A stretch of 64,000 nucleotides of DNA from Mannheimia indoligenes. Its GTDB lineage: Bacteria > Pseudomonadota > Gammaproteobacteria > Enterobacterales > Pasteurellaceae. This document shows positions 25,373-34,557 of this stretch, one piece after another (position 1 is the first letter of the stretch; every line of letters begins with the position of its first letter). The translations under genes were made by a program, and so were the position numbers. The DNA lies in NCBI RefSeq assembly GCF_036880405.1, contig NZ_JBAJJM010000005.1, positions 124,001 to 188,000 of the forward strand, read 5' to 3'. Below the pieces are notes generated by a model that was not told the DNA's origin, ran no database searches, and was given only the letters and a program-made list of their open reading frames with translations.

Positions 25373-26014
25373 TTACACACCATATTTTTCACGATATTCA
25401 CACATCTTCGGCAAATAAGGGGCATATTGTGGCGATTTTTCAATAAAGGCAACCAAATCATCAAAATCTACAATCGAGAACACTTGGCAGTCATAATCAC
25501 GTTCAACTTCTTGAATCGCTGAAAGCTCGCCTTTGCCTTTTTCTTTACGGTTTAACGCAATTAACACACCGGCTAATTCGGCATTGTTGGCGTTGATAAT
25601 TTCCATTGATTCGCGAATTGCTGTACCTGCGGTAATCACATCATCCACCAATAAAATTTTACCTTTCAGCGGTGAACCGATTAAGTTACCACCTTCACCG
25701 TGATCTTTCACCTCTTTGCGGTTAAAGCAGCAAGGCTTATCCACATCGAATTGATTAGCAAGGGCAACTGCCACAGTAGTTGCAATCGGAATGCCTTTGT
25801 AGGCAGGACCAAATAGCACATCATACTCGATGTTTGAAGCTTGAATTGCTTGTGCGTAATATTCCCCTAATTTGGCTAAATCACGCCCAGTGTTGAAAAG
25901 CCCTGCATTGAAGAAATAAGGGCTGATTCTGCCTGATTTTAGGGTAAATTCGCCAAATTTTAAAACATTGCGGCTGAGGGCAAATTCGATAAAGTCGTGT
26001 TTATATTGTTGCAT
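25373..26014 (-). CDS. pyrE: Orotate phosphoribosyltransferase PyrE
   Basis: PyrE joins orotate and PRPP to give orotidine 5'-phosphate in pyrimidine synthesis. The PRPP-binding motif LLVDDVITAGTA is clear, and the FTLKSGRISPYFFNAG segment near the N-terminus is typical. I start it at the ATG at 26014 (MQQYKHDFIEF), giving 213 residues as in E. coli, with AGGA about 8 bases upstream; the frame extends to 26035 without better support. It follows rlmJ after 57 bases containing an uptake signal, so the two may be cotranscribed. Confidence 0.96.
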   Translation of the reverse strand: MQQYKHDFIEFALSRNVLKFGEFTLKSGRISPYFFNAGLFNTGRDLAKLGEYYAQAIQASNIEYDVLFGPAYKGIPIATTVAVALANQFDVDKPCCFNRKEVKDHGEGGNLIGSPLKGKILLVDDVITAGTAIRESMEIINANNAELAGVLIALNRKEKGKGELSAIQEVERDYDCQVFSIVDFDDLVAFIEKSPQYAPYLPKMCEYREKYGV

Positions 26015-26071
26015 CGTTTTTTCCTGTTCTGACAAGCGGTTATTTTTCTCAAAAATTTTACTTTGTATAAA

Positions 26072-26914
26072 TTACTCAGGCGTAATCCATTCTACCGTCC
26101 AAGAGCCTGTTCCTTCCGGCACAAGCACTTCGGTTAAATAAGGCAGAATATTTTTCATCTGTTGTTCAAGCTGCCAAGGTGGGTTGATTACAATCATTCC
26201 ACTTGCGGTCATACCTCGTTGATCACTGTCAGGACGAACCGCAAGTTCAATTTGCAAAATTTTACGGATTCCGGTTTCCTGCAAACCACGCACAATGCGT
26301 TTAGTGTGTTGGCGTAACACCACCGGATACCAAATTGCATACACGCCTGTCGCAAAACGTTTATAGCCTTCTTCAATCGCTTTTACCACCAATTCATAAT
26401 CCTCTTTTAATTCATACGGTGGATCGATTAGCACAAAGCCTCTGCGTTCTTTCGGCGGTAATGCTGATTTTAACTGCTGAAAACCATTTTCACGCTTAGT
26501 TTGCACATTTTTCATTTTGGCAAATTCTTGGCGAAGAAGTGGGAAATCGTTCGGGTGTAGCTCGGTTAAAATCGCTCGATCTTGCTCACGCAGCTGCTGA
26601 ACCGCTAAAAGTGGCGAACCTGCGTAATATTTGAGTTTTCCGCCACGATTAATTTTCTTCAGTTCATCAATGTATAAAGCGATTTCTTCAGGCAAATCAT
26701 TACGTTCCCACAGGCGGGCAATACCTTCTAAATATTCCCCTGTTTTTTCGGATTCAAAGCTCAGCAAACTGTAACGCCCAACACCCGAGTGAGTATCAAG
26801 ATAAAAAAAGCCTTTCTCTTTCTCTTTTAATGAACGTAAAATCAAAAGTTGAACGATATGTTTTAACACATCTGCGTGGTTGCCTGCGTGGAAACTGTGG
26901 CGATAACTGAGCAT
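26072..26914 (-). CDS. rlmJ: 23S rRNA (adenine(2030)-N6)-methyltransferase RlmJ
   Basis: RlmJ methylates A2030 of 23S rRNA. The 280-residue protein begins with the characteristic MLSYRHSFHAGNHADVLKH and contains the catalytic DPPY motif at 164-167, with THSGVGRY (41-48) as part of the SAM site. It is divergent from ampD with 64 bases between the starts and upstream of pyrE. Confidence 0.95.
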   Translation of the reverse strand: MLSYRHSFHAGNHADVLKHIVQLLILRSLKEKEKGFFYLDTHSGVGRYSLLSFESEKTGEYLEGIARLWERNDLPEEIALYIDELKKINRGGKLKYYAGSPLLAVQQLREQDRAILTELHPNDFPLLRQEFAKMKNVQTKRENGFQQLKSALPPKERRGFVLIDPPYELKEDYELVVKAIEEGYKRFATGVYAIWYPVVLRQHTKRIVRGLQETGIRKILQIELAVRPDSDQRGMTASGMIVINPPWQLEQQMKNILPYLTEVLVPEGTGSWTVEWITPE

Positions 26915-26978
26915 AATTTTCTCTTTTCTTGTAAAATATAGTTAGACGTAATTTTACCGTATTTACCCTATTTAAACT

Positions 26979-27530
26979 ATGCAAAAATTGAAAATTCAGA
27001 ACGGCTGTTTAGTTCATCAAAAACAAGTTCCCTCTCCCCATTTTAGCCAACGCCCGAGTGAAAATGATATTTCATTATTGGTTATTCACTATATTAGCCT
27101 TCCCCCCGAAGAATTTGGTGGGAATTTTATCGATCTTTTTTTTCAAGGCAAACTTGACCCAACTCTTCACCCTTATTTTGAAGAAATTAAAGATCTTCGA
27201 GTATCTGCCCATTGTTTAATTAATCGTAAAGGCGAAATTACTCAATATGTCAATTTTAATGATATGGCGTGGCACGCCGGAGTGTCTTGCTTTGAGGGGC
27301 GGGAAAAATGTAATGAATACTCGATTGGTATTGAACTAGAAGGGAGTAATAATCAACCCTTTACCAAAGCACAATACCGTACTTTAGCAAAGCTCACACA
27401 AGCTATTCAGAAAAACTATCCACAGATTACTGATGAGCGGATTACCGGCCATAGCAATATTGCCCCGGAACGCAAAATTGACCCAGGGCAATATTTTGAT
27501 TGGCAATATTACCGTAGCTTGCTGAAATAG
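26979..27530 (+). CDS. ampD: 1,6-anhydro-N-acetylmuramyl-L-alanine amidase AmpD
   Basis: AmpD is a cytoplasmic zinc amidase that cuts the stem peptide from anhydro-muropeptides during cell-wall recycling. The 183-residue protein keeps the zinc ligands seen in Citrobacter AmpD: H37 (VIHYIS), H158 (GHSNIAPERK) and D168 (KIDPGQYFDW). No signal peptide is present, as expected. Its stop codon directly abuts the stop codon of the convergent rluA (27530/27531), leaving no intergenic terminator. Confidence 0.95.
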   Translation: MQKLKIQNGCLVHQKQVPSPHFSQRPSENDISLLVIHYISLPPEEFGGNFIDLFFQGKLDPTLHPYFEEIKDLRVSAHCLINRKGEITQYVNFNDMAWHAGVSCFEGREKCNEYSIGIELEGSNNQPFTKAQYRTLAKLTQAIQKNYPQITDERITGHSNIAPERKIDPGQYFDWQYYRSLLK

Positions 27531-28199
27531 TTAAAAATCCGGCTTGGCGGTAAAGGTCATCGGCTCCCCCGTAATCGGGTGAGTAATGGTCAGCGATTCA
27601 GCGTGTAAACATAAGCGAGGCGAGAGGCTTTTCGCTAGTGGATTAGCATAAAATTTATCGCCGATAATCGGATGCCCCAGTGCCAAACTATGCACCCGCA
27701 ATTGGTGCGAACGCCCTGTAATCGGCGTGAGTTTTACACGAGTGGTATTATTGGCGTTATGAGCCAAAATTTCATAATGGGTAATCGCTTTTTTACCTCG
27801 CTCATAACAAATTTTTTGACGGGGACGATTTTCCCAATCACAAATTAACGGAAAATTCATTTCGCCTTTATCGCCCACTTTCTCGCCTAATTTTCCCCAA
27901 AGTAACGCAATATAGTGCTTTTTCGGCTCACGATCACGAAATTGACGTTTCAATTCCTTTTCCGCTGCTTTGCTCAGAGCAAACAAAATAATACCGCTTG
28001 TTGCCATATCAAGGCGATGAGCCGGTTCGGTAAAACCATATTTTTTCTGCACTCGGGTCATCGCACTATCATAATATTCAGGTTGGCTACCCGGTACAGA
28101 AAGCAAACCACTTGGTTTGTTTAAAACTAAAATATGATTATCCCGATAAACCTCGTTCAAAAAAGGCTCAAGCGGTGGGTTATATTCAATTAATGCCAT
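27531..28199 (-). CDS. rluA: Pseudouridine synthase RluA (23S rRNA U746 / tRNA U32)
   Basis: RluA makes pseudouridine in 23S rRNA and in some tRNAs. The 222-residue protein has the family motif HRLDMATSGIILFAL with the catalytic D64, and no S4 domain, which fits RluA rather than RluC/D. It starts 9 bases after rapA, the same pairing as in E. coli. Confidence 0.93.
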   Translation of the reverse strand: MALIEYNPPLEPFLNEVYRDNHILVLNKPSGLLSVPGSQPEYYDSAMTRVQKKYGFTEPAHRLDMATSGIILFALSKAAEKELKRQFRDREPKKHYIALLWGKLGEKVGDKGEMNFPLICDWENRPRQKICYERGKKAITHYEILAHNANNTTRVKLTPITGRSHQLRVHSLALGHPIIGDKFYANPLAKSLSPRLCLHAESLTITHPITGEPMTFTAKPDF

Positions 28200-28208
28200 A
28201 TTTTTAAG

Positions 28209-31121
28209 CTACTCTTTATTACTCACAATCACACGCAAGCAATCCAAACGGTAATTTGCAAGGGCGATTTGTGCTAATGTTTCGTTGAGTTGTTGCTCTA
28301 ATGCCTCAACTTCATCGGCTCGAATATTTTTATTTACCATTTTGAGGGATTCCAAGCGGTGTAATTCTGCTTTTAATTTACTATTTGCCTCAAATGTGGC
28401 GGTTTCAATCACTTCTTGCACTTGAGGTAGCACGGCTTTTTCACTTGCTTTAATCAGTTTCTCAATATCTGCCCGTGCCATTTTCGCAATTTTATTTGCC
28501 ATCTGCTTATTCACAGGTTTTAACTGGCGTTCAAGCCCTGCAAAGGAAACCTGTGGAGCAATGTTATTACCTTTGTTATCCACTAAAATGCGAATTGGTG
28601 TTGGTGGCAAGAAACGCGTTAAATTTAAGCCTTTTGGGGCTTGTGTTTCCACAATATAAATGGCTTCAAGTAATAATGTACCGGCAGGTAATTTATTATT
28701 CACCAACAATGAAACTGCTGATTTCCCCATATCGCCAGAAGTAATTAAATCAATGCCGTTGCGGATCATAGGGTGATCCCAAGTGAGAAACTCCACATCT
28801 TCACGCATTAGGGCTAATTCACGATCAAAGGTAATGGTTGTCCCCTCTTCCGACAGCCCCGGAAAATCTGGTACTAACATATGCCCTGTTGGGCTAATCA
28901 CAATGCTCTGCTCGCCTAAATCTTCTTGCTCCACGCCAATCACATCAAATAAATTCAGGGCAAAATTTACGAGGTGCGGATTATTATCTTCTTTAGCGAT
29001 ATCTACTGCAATCTGTTGAGCTGTTTCTCCACCATTAGAATTGAGTTCTAATAATCTATCTCGCCCTTTTTCTAATTCTGTTTTCAATTGTTGCTGGCGT
29101 TTATGTGTTTTCGCTAAAAAGTCATCAAATTGCTCTGAAAATTCAGGTTTTTTCAAGAAAACTTGTAATTCTTCATTAAATTCACGGAAAATTGCCGTTC
29201 CCATCGGACAGGTTTCTTCAAACGCATTTAAGCCTTTGTGATACCACTGTGCCAACATTTGCTGAGCTGACAAATTAAAGCACGGCACATAAATTTGGAT
29301 ATCGTTTTTCTGCCCGATACGATCTAAACGCCCAATACTTTGTTCGAGTAAATCAGGATTATCCGGCAGGCTAAACAGTACCAAATCTTTAGCAAATTGG
29401 AAGTTACGCCCTTCTGAACCAATGCTTGAGCTAATCAGTACTTGAGCACCTTCTTCTTGTTGCGCAAAATAAGCCGCTGCTTTATCACGCTCAACAATCG
29501 ACATTTTCTCGTGGAATACCGCCGAGCGGATCGCCTCACGCTCACGCAGAACTTGCTCTAACGCAATCGCCGTATCCGCTTGTTTACAGATAACCAACAC
29601 TTTTTCTTCACGATGATTTTTCAAGAAGGTAATTAGCCACTCAATACGAGGGTCAAAATCCGCCCATTTAGCATTTGGGTTCATTCGCTGGAACAAGTAT
29701 TCCGGATAAAGTAAATCCGTTTGGCTCACACTCCCCATCATAGCCATCACTTTTAACGCATTTTGGTATTGTTTCGGCATTTCCAAGCTGATTTGGTGAT
29801 ATTCACGATGAGGGAAACCTTTCACGCCTTGACGGGTATTTCTAAACAATACGCGGCTTGTTCCGTGTCGGTCAATCAGCTCACTAATCAACTCTTGTCT
29901 GGCTTGCAAGCGGTCATTTTCGTCCGATTTTTTGCTATTGATCGCTCGGAACATCGGCTCGGTATCCTGCTCGCTTAGCAATTCTGCAATGGTATTCTGC
30001 TCGTCATTTGTGAGAGGCTTATCATTTAATAATGTCGCCACCGCATCCGCAACGGGCTGATATTGCGTTTGCTCCGCCACAAAGCTGTTGTAATCATAAA
30101 AACGATCGGAATCGAGCAGAGCTAGGCGAGCAAAATGGCTCTCTTGCCCGAGTTGCTCAGGCGTTGCGGTTAAAAGTAAGACCGAAGGAATACTTTTCGC
30201 TAAATTTTCGACAAATTGATAACCCACTGAAGGTTGTTCTTCCGACCATTCTAAATGATGAGCTTCATCAACAATCATCAAATCCCACCCGGCATCAAGC
30301 ACCTGTTTTGCTCGCTGTGGTGCGGTTTCCAACCAGTTCAGTGAAGTAATCACTAAAGATTCACTTTCAAATGGATTCTCGCTGGCATTCTCACCGTTTT
30401 CATCTTCCTTATCAAAATCACTACAACGCTCTTCATCAAATAGCGAAAATTTCAGATTAAAACGGCGGAGCATTTCCACCAGCCATTGGTGTTGCAGGCT
30501 TTCCGGCACGAGCACCAGCACACGCTCTACTCTGCCACTAAAAAGCTGCTGTTGTAAAATCATTCCCGCTTCAATGGTTTTTCCTAAACCCACTTCATCA
30601 GCAAGTAAAACACGAGGCGATAAACGCTGACCAACTTCTTTAGCAATGTGTAATTGATGGGGAATTAGGCTGGCTCGAATACCACGCAAGCCTCTCAAAG
30701 GCGATTGATACTGAGCTTGTTGATGCTCTAACGCACGAAAACGTAACGCAAATCGATCACTACGATCAATTTGTGCCGAGAAAAGTCTATCCTGCGGCTT
30801 GCTAAAGCTAATTTTGTGATCGAGTTGCATTTCAGGCAAAACAGCCTCTTCTCCATTATCGACCCTTTTCCCCAAATAAATCGCAACACCTTGATTTTCA
30901 ACTACATCTACAATATCAAGCTGCCAACCTTCAAGGCTATTAATTCTATCGCCTGCTTGAAACTGCACACGGGTTAAAGGGGCAACAGAAATAGCATACA
31001 CTCGCTCTTCTTCCGCTGCGGGGAAATTAATGGTAACAGTGCGATGATCCACCGCTTTCACAATACCTAAGCCTAAATTATTTTCCGATTCACTTAGCCA
31101 ACGCTGACCGACTAAAAACAT
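28209..31121 (-). CDS. rapA: RNA polymerase-associated ATPase RapA
   Basis: RapA is a Swi2/Snf2 translocase that binds RNA polymerase and helps recycle it after transcription. The protein has 970 residues (E. coli 968). Two N-terminal Tudor-like domains (about 1-105) precede the ATPase, with Walker A DEVGLGKT at 175-182 and DEAH at 285-288, and the helicase C-terminal motif SSIGSEGRNFQFA...GRLDRIGQ. It heads a two-gene unit with rluA. Confidence 0.97.
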   Translation of the reverse strand: MFLVGQRWLSESENNLGLGIVKAVDHRTVTINFPAAEEERVYAISVAPLTRVQFQAGDRINSLEGWQLDIVDVVENQGVAIYLGKRVDNGEEAVLPEMQLDHKISFSKPQDRLFSAQIDRSDRFALRFRALEHQQAQYQSPLRGLRGIRASLIPHQLHIAKEVGQRLSPRVLLADEVGLGKTIEAGMILQQQLFSGRVERVLVLVPESLQHQWLVEMLRRFNLKFSLFDEERCSDFDKEDENGENASENPFESESLVITSLNWLETAPQRAKQVLDAGWDLMIVDEAHHLEWSEEQPSVGYQFVENLAKSIPSVLLLTATPEQLGQESHFARLALLDSDRFYDYNSFVAEQTQYQPVADAVATLLNDKPLTNDEQNTIAELLSEQDTEPMFRAINSKKSDENDRLQARQELISELIDRHGTSRVLFRNTRQGVKGFPHREYHQISLEMPKQYQNALKVMAMMGSVSQTDLLYPEYLFQRMNPNAKWADFDPRIEWLITFLKNHREEKVLVICKQADTAIALEQVLREREAIRSAVFHEKMSIVERDKAAAYFAQQEEGAQVLISSSIGSEGRNFQFAKDLVLFSLPDNPDLLEQSIGRLDRIGQKNDIQIYVPCFNLSAQQMLAQWYHKGLNAFEETCPMGTAIFREFNEELQVFLKKPEFSEQFDDFLAKTHKRQQQLKTELEKGRDRLLELNSNGGETAQQIAVDIAKEDNNPHLVNFALNLFDVIGVEQEDLGEQSIVISPTGHMLVPDFPGLSEEGTTITFDRELALMREDVEFLTWDHPMIRNGIDLITSGDMGKSAVSLLVNNKLPAGTLLLEAIYIVETQAPKGLNLTRFLPPTPIRILVDNKGNNIAPQVSFAGLERQLKPVNKQMANKIAKMARADIEKLIKASEKAVLPQVQEVIETATFEANSKLKAELHRLESLKMVNKNIRADEVEALEQQLNETLAQIALANYRLDCLRVIVSNKE

Positions 31122-31224
31122 TCTTTTCCTCTAAAGACGATTTACTTATTTTTCTAGGTGGCTATTTTAGCAAATTCTACTCCTGCTATGCTTTACTATT
31201 TTTGCAAAAAAGCTCAACAAAAAA

Positions 31225-31255
31225 ACCGCTTGTGCGGTTAAAACACACAAGCGGT
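31225..31255. terminator. inverted uptake-signal hairpin after the small exported-protein gene
   Basis: ACCGCTTGTG (31225-31234) and CACAAGCGGT (31246-31255) form a perfect 10-bp stem. On the minus strand it follows the stop of the 31280 gene and is trailed by a T-rich stretch, so it should terminate that gene. Confidence 0.7.
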
Positions 31256-31279
31256 CGTTTTTATTTTAGATTTTACAAA

Positions 31280-31645
31280 TTATTTATTATCTAAATCTAG
31301 CTCTGCTTTATATTCGATGCGATCTTTGCCTTCCAATTCAATATCAACATCCAATTCTTGCTGATTACGTTTGAATTTTAAATCGGCATCTTTATCTTTA
31401 ATTTCTGATTTAACTAAATCAAAACCTTTGCTTTTAGCGTGTTCAATAGCTTTTTCTGCTAAACCACGCACATCTGTTCCTTTAACGTGGTATTCAACCT
31501 CAAATTCATTCTTACCTTGAAGCTCTGATTTAATTAATTCGCCTTGTGGTTGATAAATTTCCTCAGGTACAGCTACCGCTTGAGCAAATGCAGTTGCAGA
31601 AGCAAATGTTGTAAGAATTAATAATGCTTTATTTAAGTTTTTCAT
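31280..31645 (-). CDS. Small exported protein of unknown function
   Basis: I do not recognise this 121-residue protein. It has a clear Sec signal peptide (MKNLNKALLILTTFASATAFA, cut probably after AFA) and a mature part of about 100 residues very rich in Lys, Glu and Asp, with almost no aromatic residues and no cysteine. The end of the mature part alternates charged and hydrophobic residues (ADLKFKRNQQELDVDIELE), suggesting beta strands. It is monocistronic between rapA and dgt, with AGGAG upstream of its ATG and its own terminator. A periplasmic stress or binding role is possible but only a guess. Confidence 0.8.
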   Translation of the reverse strand: MKNLNKALLILTTFASATAFAQAVAVPEEIYQPQGELIKSELQGKNEFEVEYHVKGTDVRGLAEKAIEHAKSKGFDLVKSEIKDKDADLKFKRNQQELDVDIELEGKDRIEYKAELDLDNK

Positions 31646-31668
31646 AAGAATCTCCTATTCTTTGGTCA

Positions 31669-31691
31669 AAAGTTGAGCTTATTACTCAACT
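31669..31691 (-). terminator. hairpin after dgt
   Basis: AGTTGAG and CTCAACT pair around a 7-9 base loop. On the minus strand it lies beyond the dgt stop and is followed by TTTTG, a weak terminator; it could instead be part of the leader of the exported-protein gene. Confidence 0.4.
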
Positions 31692-31743
31692 ATATTTTAT
31701 GACTAAGCGAATTTCAGTTAGTTCATTTAATTTTAAAAAAATG

Positions 31744-33069
31744 TTAAAAATTTTTAAAAAGTTTGAATGCCTGCCCGTCTGACATACCGGCTAAATAGTC
31801 GCAGATTACCCTTGCTCGTTTATTTTCTTCCGAATTTTTCCAACGTTCACGTACATTATTCGGTAATAATCGCATCGGATCGCTACTTAAAATATCAAAT
31901 AACTCCATTAAAATGCGTTGCCCTTTGCGTTCTACTCGCTGGGTTTTAGCATCACAAATGACATATTGATACACAAAATCTTTCAGAATTTTCAGCACGC
32001 AAGCAACATTATCAGGCAAGTAGGCGTTGTAACGTAGCAACGGCTCATCAAATTCAGGGAGTTCTTTCCAACGCACGTTGGTAATAAAGTGATTGACTAA
32101 AGCCCCAATCACATCTTTACGTTCATAACGATGTTGTGAAAATAAATTTTTACTCATTTCAGACAAACGCTCTTTTATCCAATCTGATCCACTTTCTTTC
32201 AGTAATTTTTCCGCATTTTGCCAAGATTGTGGCGTAACCATTCCTCCAACAATCGCGTCCTCCAAATCGTGAACGCCGTAGGCAATATCGTCTGCCAGTT
32301 CCATAATGCTACAATCAAGAGACTTATAGCGGGTTTTGTTCGGCTTTTTAGGATCTTTATTTTGCTCAACCGAGCAGAATTGTTGCTTATCTTTTTCACT
32401 TAAAGGAACTAAAACCCAATCGAAAAAGTGCTCATCATCATCAAAAATGCCTTTACTTTGAGGGAAATAGTGCAGATTGATGTGGTGAGTATTCTCTATT
32501 TCTGCCGGCTCAAGGGGGAAACTTACGGATAATAATGACGGATATTTCATCACACCAAGCAAGGTGCGACGAGTTAAATTCATTCCTGCCTTTTCGGTGT
32601 AAGGTTCGAGCTGGGTCATAATGCGAAATGATTGAGCATTCCCTTCAAAACCGCCAAATTCACGCATTTTGTAATTTAATGCCATCTCGCCACCGTGTCC
32701 GAAAGGTGGATGTCCGAGATCGTGTGCAAAACAGAGCGATTCAATCAGGCTACGAGAAGGTAATAAAGCGGTCAAATTTTCTTCATTTTTTGCAAATTTT
32801 GAATCAGAACAGACCGCTTGAAAGCCTGCTTTATCGTCTAATAATTTTTCACGCAAGCTACTGCCGATTTGAGCCACTTCCAATGAATGGGTTAAGCGGG
32901 TACGGTAAAAATCGTCCTCCCCTACGGCGTGAATTTGCGTTTTCGCTTGTAAGCAGCGAAAGGCTTCGGAGTGCAGAAGTCTTGCTCTATCACGCTGAAA
33001 GGGTGAGCGATGATCTTGCTCTCGATTTTTATCTACCAAGTAACGTTCAGTCCAAACCGCTGAAATCAT
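31744..33069 (-). CDS. dgt: Deoxyguanosinetriphosphate triphosphohydrolase-like protein (Dgt family)
   Basis: This HD-domain enzyme is expected to hydrolyse dNTPs to nucleosides and tripolyphosphate. HD metal ligands are seen as H61 in TRLTHSLEVAQ and H116-D117 in CFAHDLGHPPFGHGGE; the N-terminal block DHRSPFQRDRARLLHS is also diagnostic. From the ATG at 33069, which has GGAGG four bases upstream, the protein has 441 residues. The length is nearer the Dgt-like (type 2) subfamily than E. coli Dgt, so substrate preference is uncertain. It is divergent from rlmD. Confidence 0.9.
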   Translation of the reverse strand: MISAVWTERYLVDKNREQDHRSPFQRDRARLLHSEAFRCLQAKTQIHAVGEDDFYRTRLTHSLEVAQIGSSLREKLLDDKAGFQAVCSDSKFAKNEENLTALLPSRSLIESLCFAHDLGHPPFGHGGEMALNYKMREFGGFEGNAQSFRIMTQLEPYTEKAGMNLTRRTLLGVMKYPSLLSVSFPLEPAEIENTHHINLHYFPQSKGIFDDDEHFFDWVLVPLSEKDKQQFCSVEQNKDPKKPNKTRYKSLDCSIMELADDIAYGVHDLEDAIVGGMVTPQSWQNAEKLLKESGSDWIKERLSEMSKNLFSQHRYERKDVIGALVNHFITNVRWKELPEFDEPLLRYNAYLPDNVACVLKILKDFVYQYVICDAKTQRVERKGQRILMELFDILSSDPMRLLPNNVRERWKNSEENKRARVICDYLAGMSDGQAFKLFKNF

Positions 33070-33139
33070 ATTGCCTCCATTTTCCACAAAATGCTTTTCT
33101 TATATAATACACCCATTTTTTATTCTGTATATTATACTA

Positions 33140-34456
33140 ATGGCTATTTTTTACTCTGAAAAATCTGCAAAAAAACCGCAAAAACCGACCGCTCGCCAAA
33201 TTGTGCAAATTCAATCATTGGATTATCAAGGCTTAGGCATCGCCAAAATTAACGGCAAAACTTGGTTTATTGAAAACGCTTTACCCGATGAGCAGGTAGA
33301 ATTTAAAACGATTGAAGAAAAACGCCAATACGGACGCGGACAAGCGGTCAAAATTTTGAAAAAATCGGCAAATCGTACAATGCCGAGCTGTGAACTTTAC
33401 GGCAAATGCGGCGGTTGCCAAATGCAACATATTTCGCTTGAATTACAACGTGAGGCGAAACAAAACGCCCTATTTCAACGTCTGCAAAAATTGCAACGTG
33501 AAGAAATTGCTTTCCAACCGATGATTGTCGGCAATGATAAAGCCTACCGCCGCCGAGCCAAACTCAGCATTGCCATTCAAAATCAGCAATTAGTGATGGG
33601 CTTTCGTTTGCAAAATTCCAACCAAATCATACCGCTTGCACAATGCGAAGTGTTAGTAGAACCACTTTCTAATCTTTTACCTAAATTACAAAATCTTGTA
33701 GCAAATTGGCAGAATAAGAAAAAACTAGGGCATATTGAGTTAGTGCAAGCAGATAACACAACTGCCCTATTTTTACGCCATTTAGGGTCATTATCGGCAC
33801 AAGATCGTGAAAATTTACTTCAGTTTGCTGCACAAAATGCCCTGTCTGTGTTTCTAATGTGTGAAGAAAATCAGCTCGAACACCTGTGCGGCGAGCTGCC
33901 TTATTATGAAATTCAAGGCTTAAAACTGCAATTTTCCATTCGAGATTTTATTCAAGTAAACGGCAAGTTAAATGAAAAAATGGTAGAAAAAGCCCTTGAG
34001 TGGCTTGAGCTGACTGACAATGACCGGGTGCTAGACTTATTCTGCGGAATGGGGAATTTTACTCTTCCGATTGCCAAAACCGTAAAATCGGTGGTCGGCA
34101 TTGAAGGCGTTGAGCCAATGGTGGAACAAGCTCGCTTAAATGCGGCTGCAAGCGGTCTAAAAAACGTGGAATTTTACCAAACTAACTTAGATGAGCCTTT
34201 TGCCGATAAGCCTTGGGCGAAAGTCCCTTTTGATAAAGTCCTGCTCGACCCGGCTCGCAACGGAGCGTTATTTTGTTTAGACCACCTTGCTGCTCTCAAC
34301 CCTGAGCGAATTGTTTATGTTTCTTGCAACCCGGCAACGCTCGTGCGTGATGCAGAAAAGCTATTGCAATTTGGCTATCGCCTAGAAAAAGTGGCGATGA
34401 TTGATATGTTCCCTCATACAGGGCATTTGGAGTCGATTTCGTTGTTTAGGAAATAA
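33140..34456 (+). CDS. rlmD: 23S rRNA (uracil(1939)-C5)-methyltransferase RlmD
   Basis: RlmD methylates U1939 of 23S rRNA and carries a 4Fe-4S cluster. The N-terminal TRAM domain (about 15-75) is followed by the cluster cysteines C84, C90, C93 and C167, and the catalytic nucleophile C396 in SCNPATLVRD. From the ATG at 33140 it has 438 residues. The frame is open back to 33071 but that extra hydrophobic leader would overlap the dgt promoter and is not part of the family. The Shine-Dalgarno match is weak. Confidence 0.95.
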   Translation: MAIFYSEKSAKKPQKPTARQIVQIQSLDYQGLGIAKINGKTWFIENALPDEQVEFKTIEEKRQYGRGQAVKILKKSANRTMPSCELYGKCGGCQMQHISLELQREAKQNALFQRLQKLQREEIAFQPMIVGNDKAYRRRAKLSIAIQNQQLVMGFRLQNSNQIIPLAQCEVLVEPLSNLLPKLQNLVANWQNKKKLGHIELVQADNTTALFLRHLGSLSAQDRENLLQFAAQNALSVFLMCEENQLEHLCGELPYYEIQGLKLQFSIRDFIQVNGKLNEKMVEKALEWLELTDNDRVLDLFCGMGNFTLPIAKTVKSVVGIEGVEPMVEQARLNAAASGLKNVEFYQTNLDEPFADKPWAKVPFDKVLLDPARNGALFCLDHLAALNPERIVYVSCNPATLVRDAEKLLQFGYRLEKVAMIDMFPHTGHLESISLFRK

Positions 34457-34512
34457 TGCCCAATTCCTTTTTGCAAAATTCCGTTTAAAAATAACCGCTT
34501 GTTATGGGATTG

Positions 34513-34557
34513 CGTTGGTGGGTTAAAACCCGCCCTACGAAACATTACTAATGTTTC
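34513..34557. repeat. REP-like hairpin plus second small hairpin, rlmD-bcr
   Basis: An imperfect inverted repeat with ends CGTTGG...CCTACG (34513-34539) is followed at once by GAAACATT/AATGTTTC (34539-34557) around loop ACT. The second hairpin runs over the stop codon of bcr. Convergent rlmD and bcr have no other terminator here. The first element resembles the hairpins at 13211 and 40281 at its ends. Confidence 0.5.

Noticed and set aside
30032..30349. Plus-strand frame of 105 codons
   Set aside because: Antisense to rapA, without family match or ribosome binding site.
31744..33069. Dgt considered as an antiphage dNTP-depletion system
   Set aside because: It lies among housekeeping genes with no companion regulator or defence gene, and Dgt-like proteins are common in metabolism. 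Nothing in the sequence supports a defence role.
32628..33107. Plus-strand frame of 159 codons
   Set aside because: Antisense to the conserved HD region of dgt and overlapping its promoter region; no translation signals.
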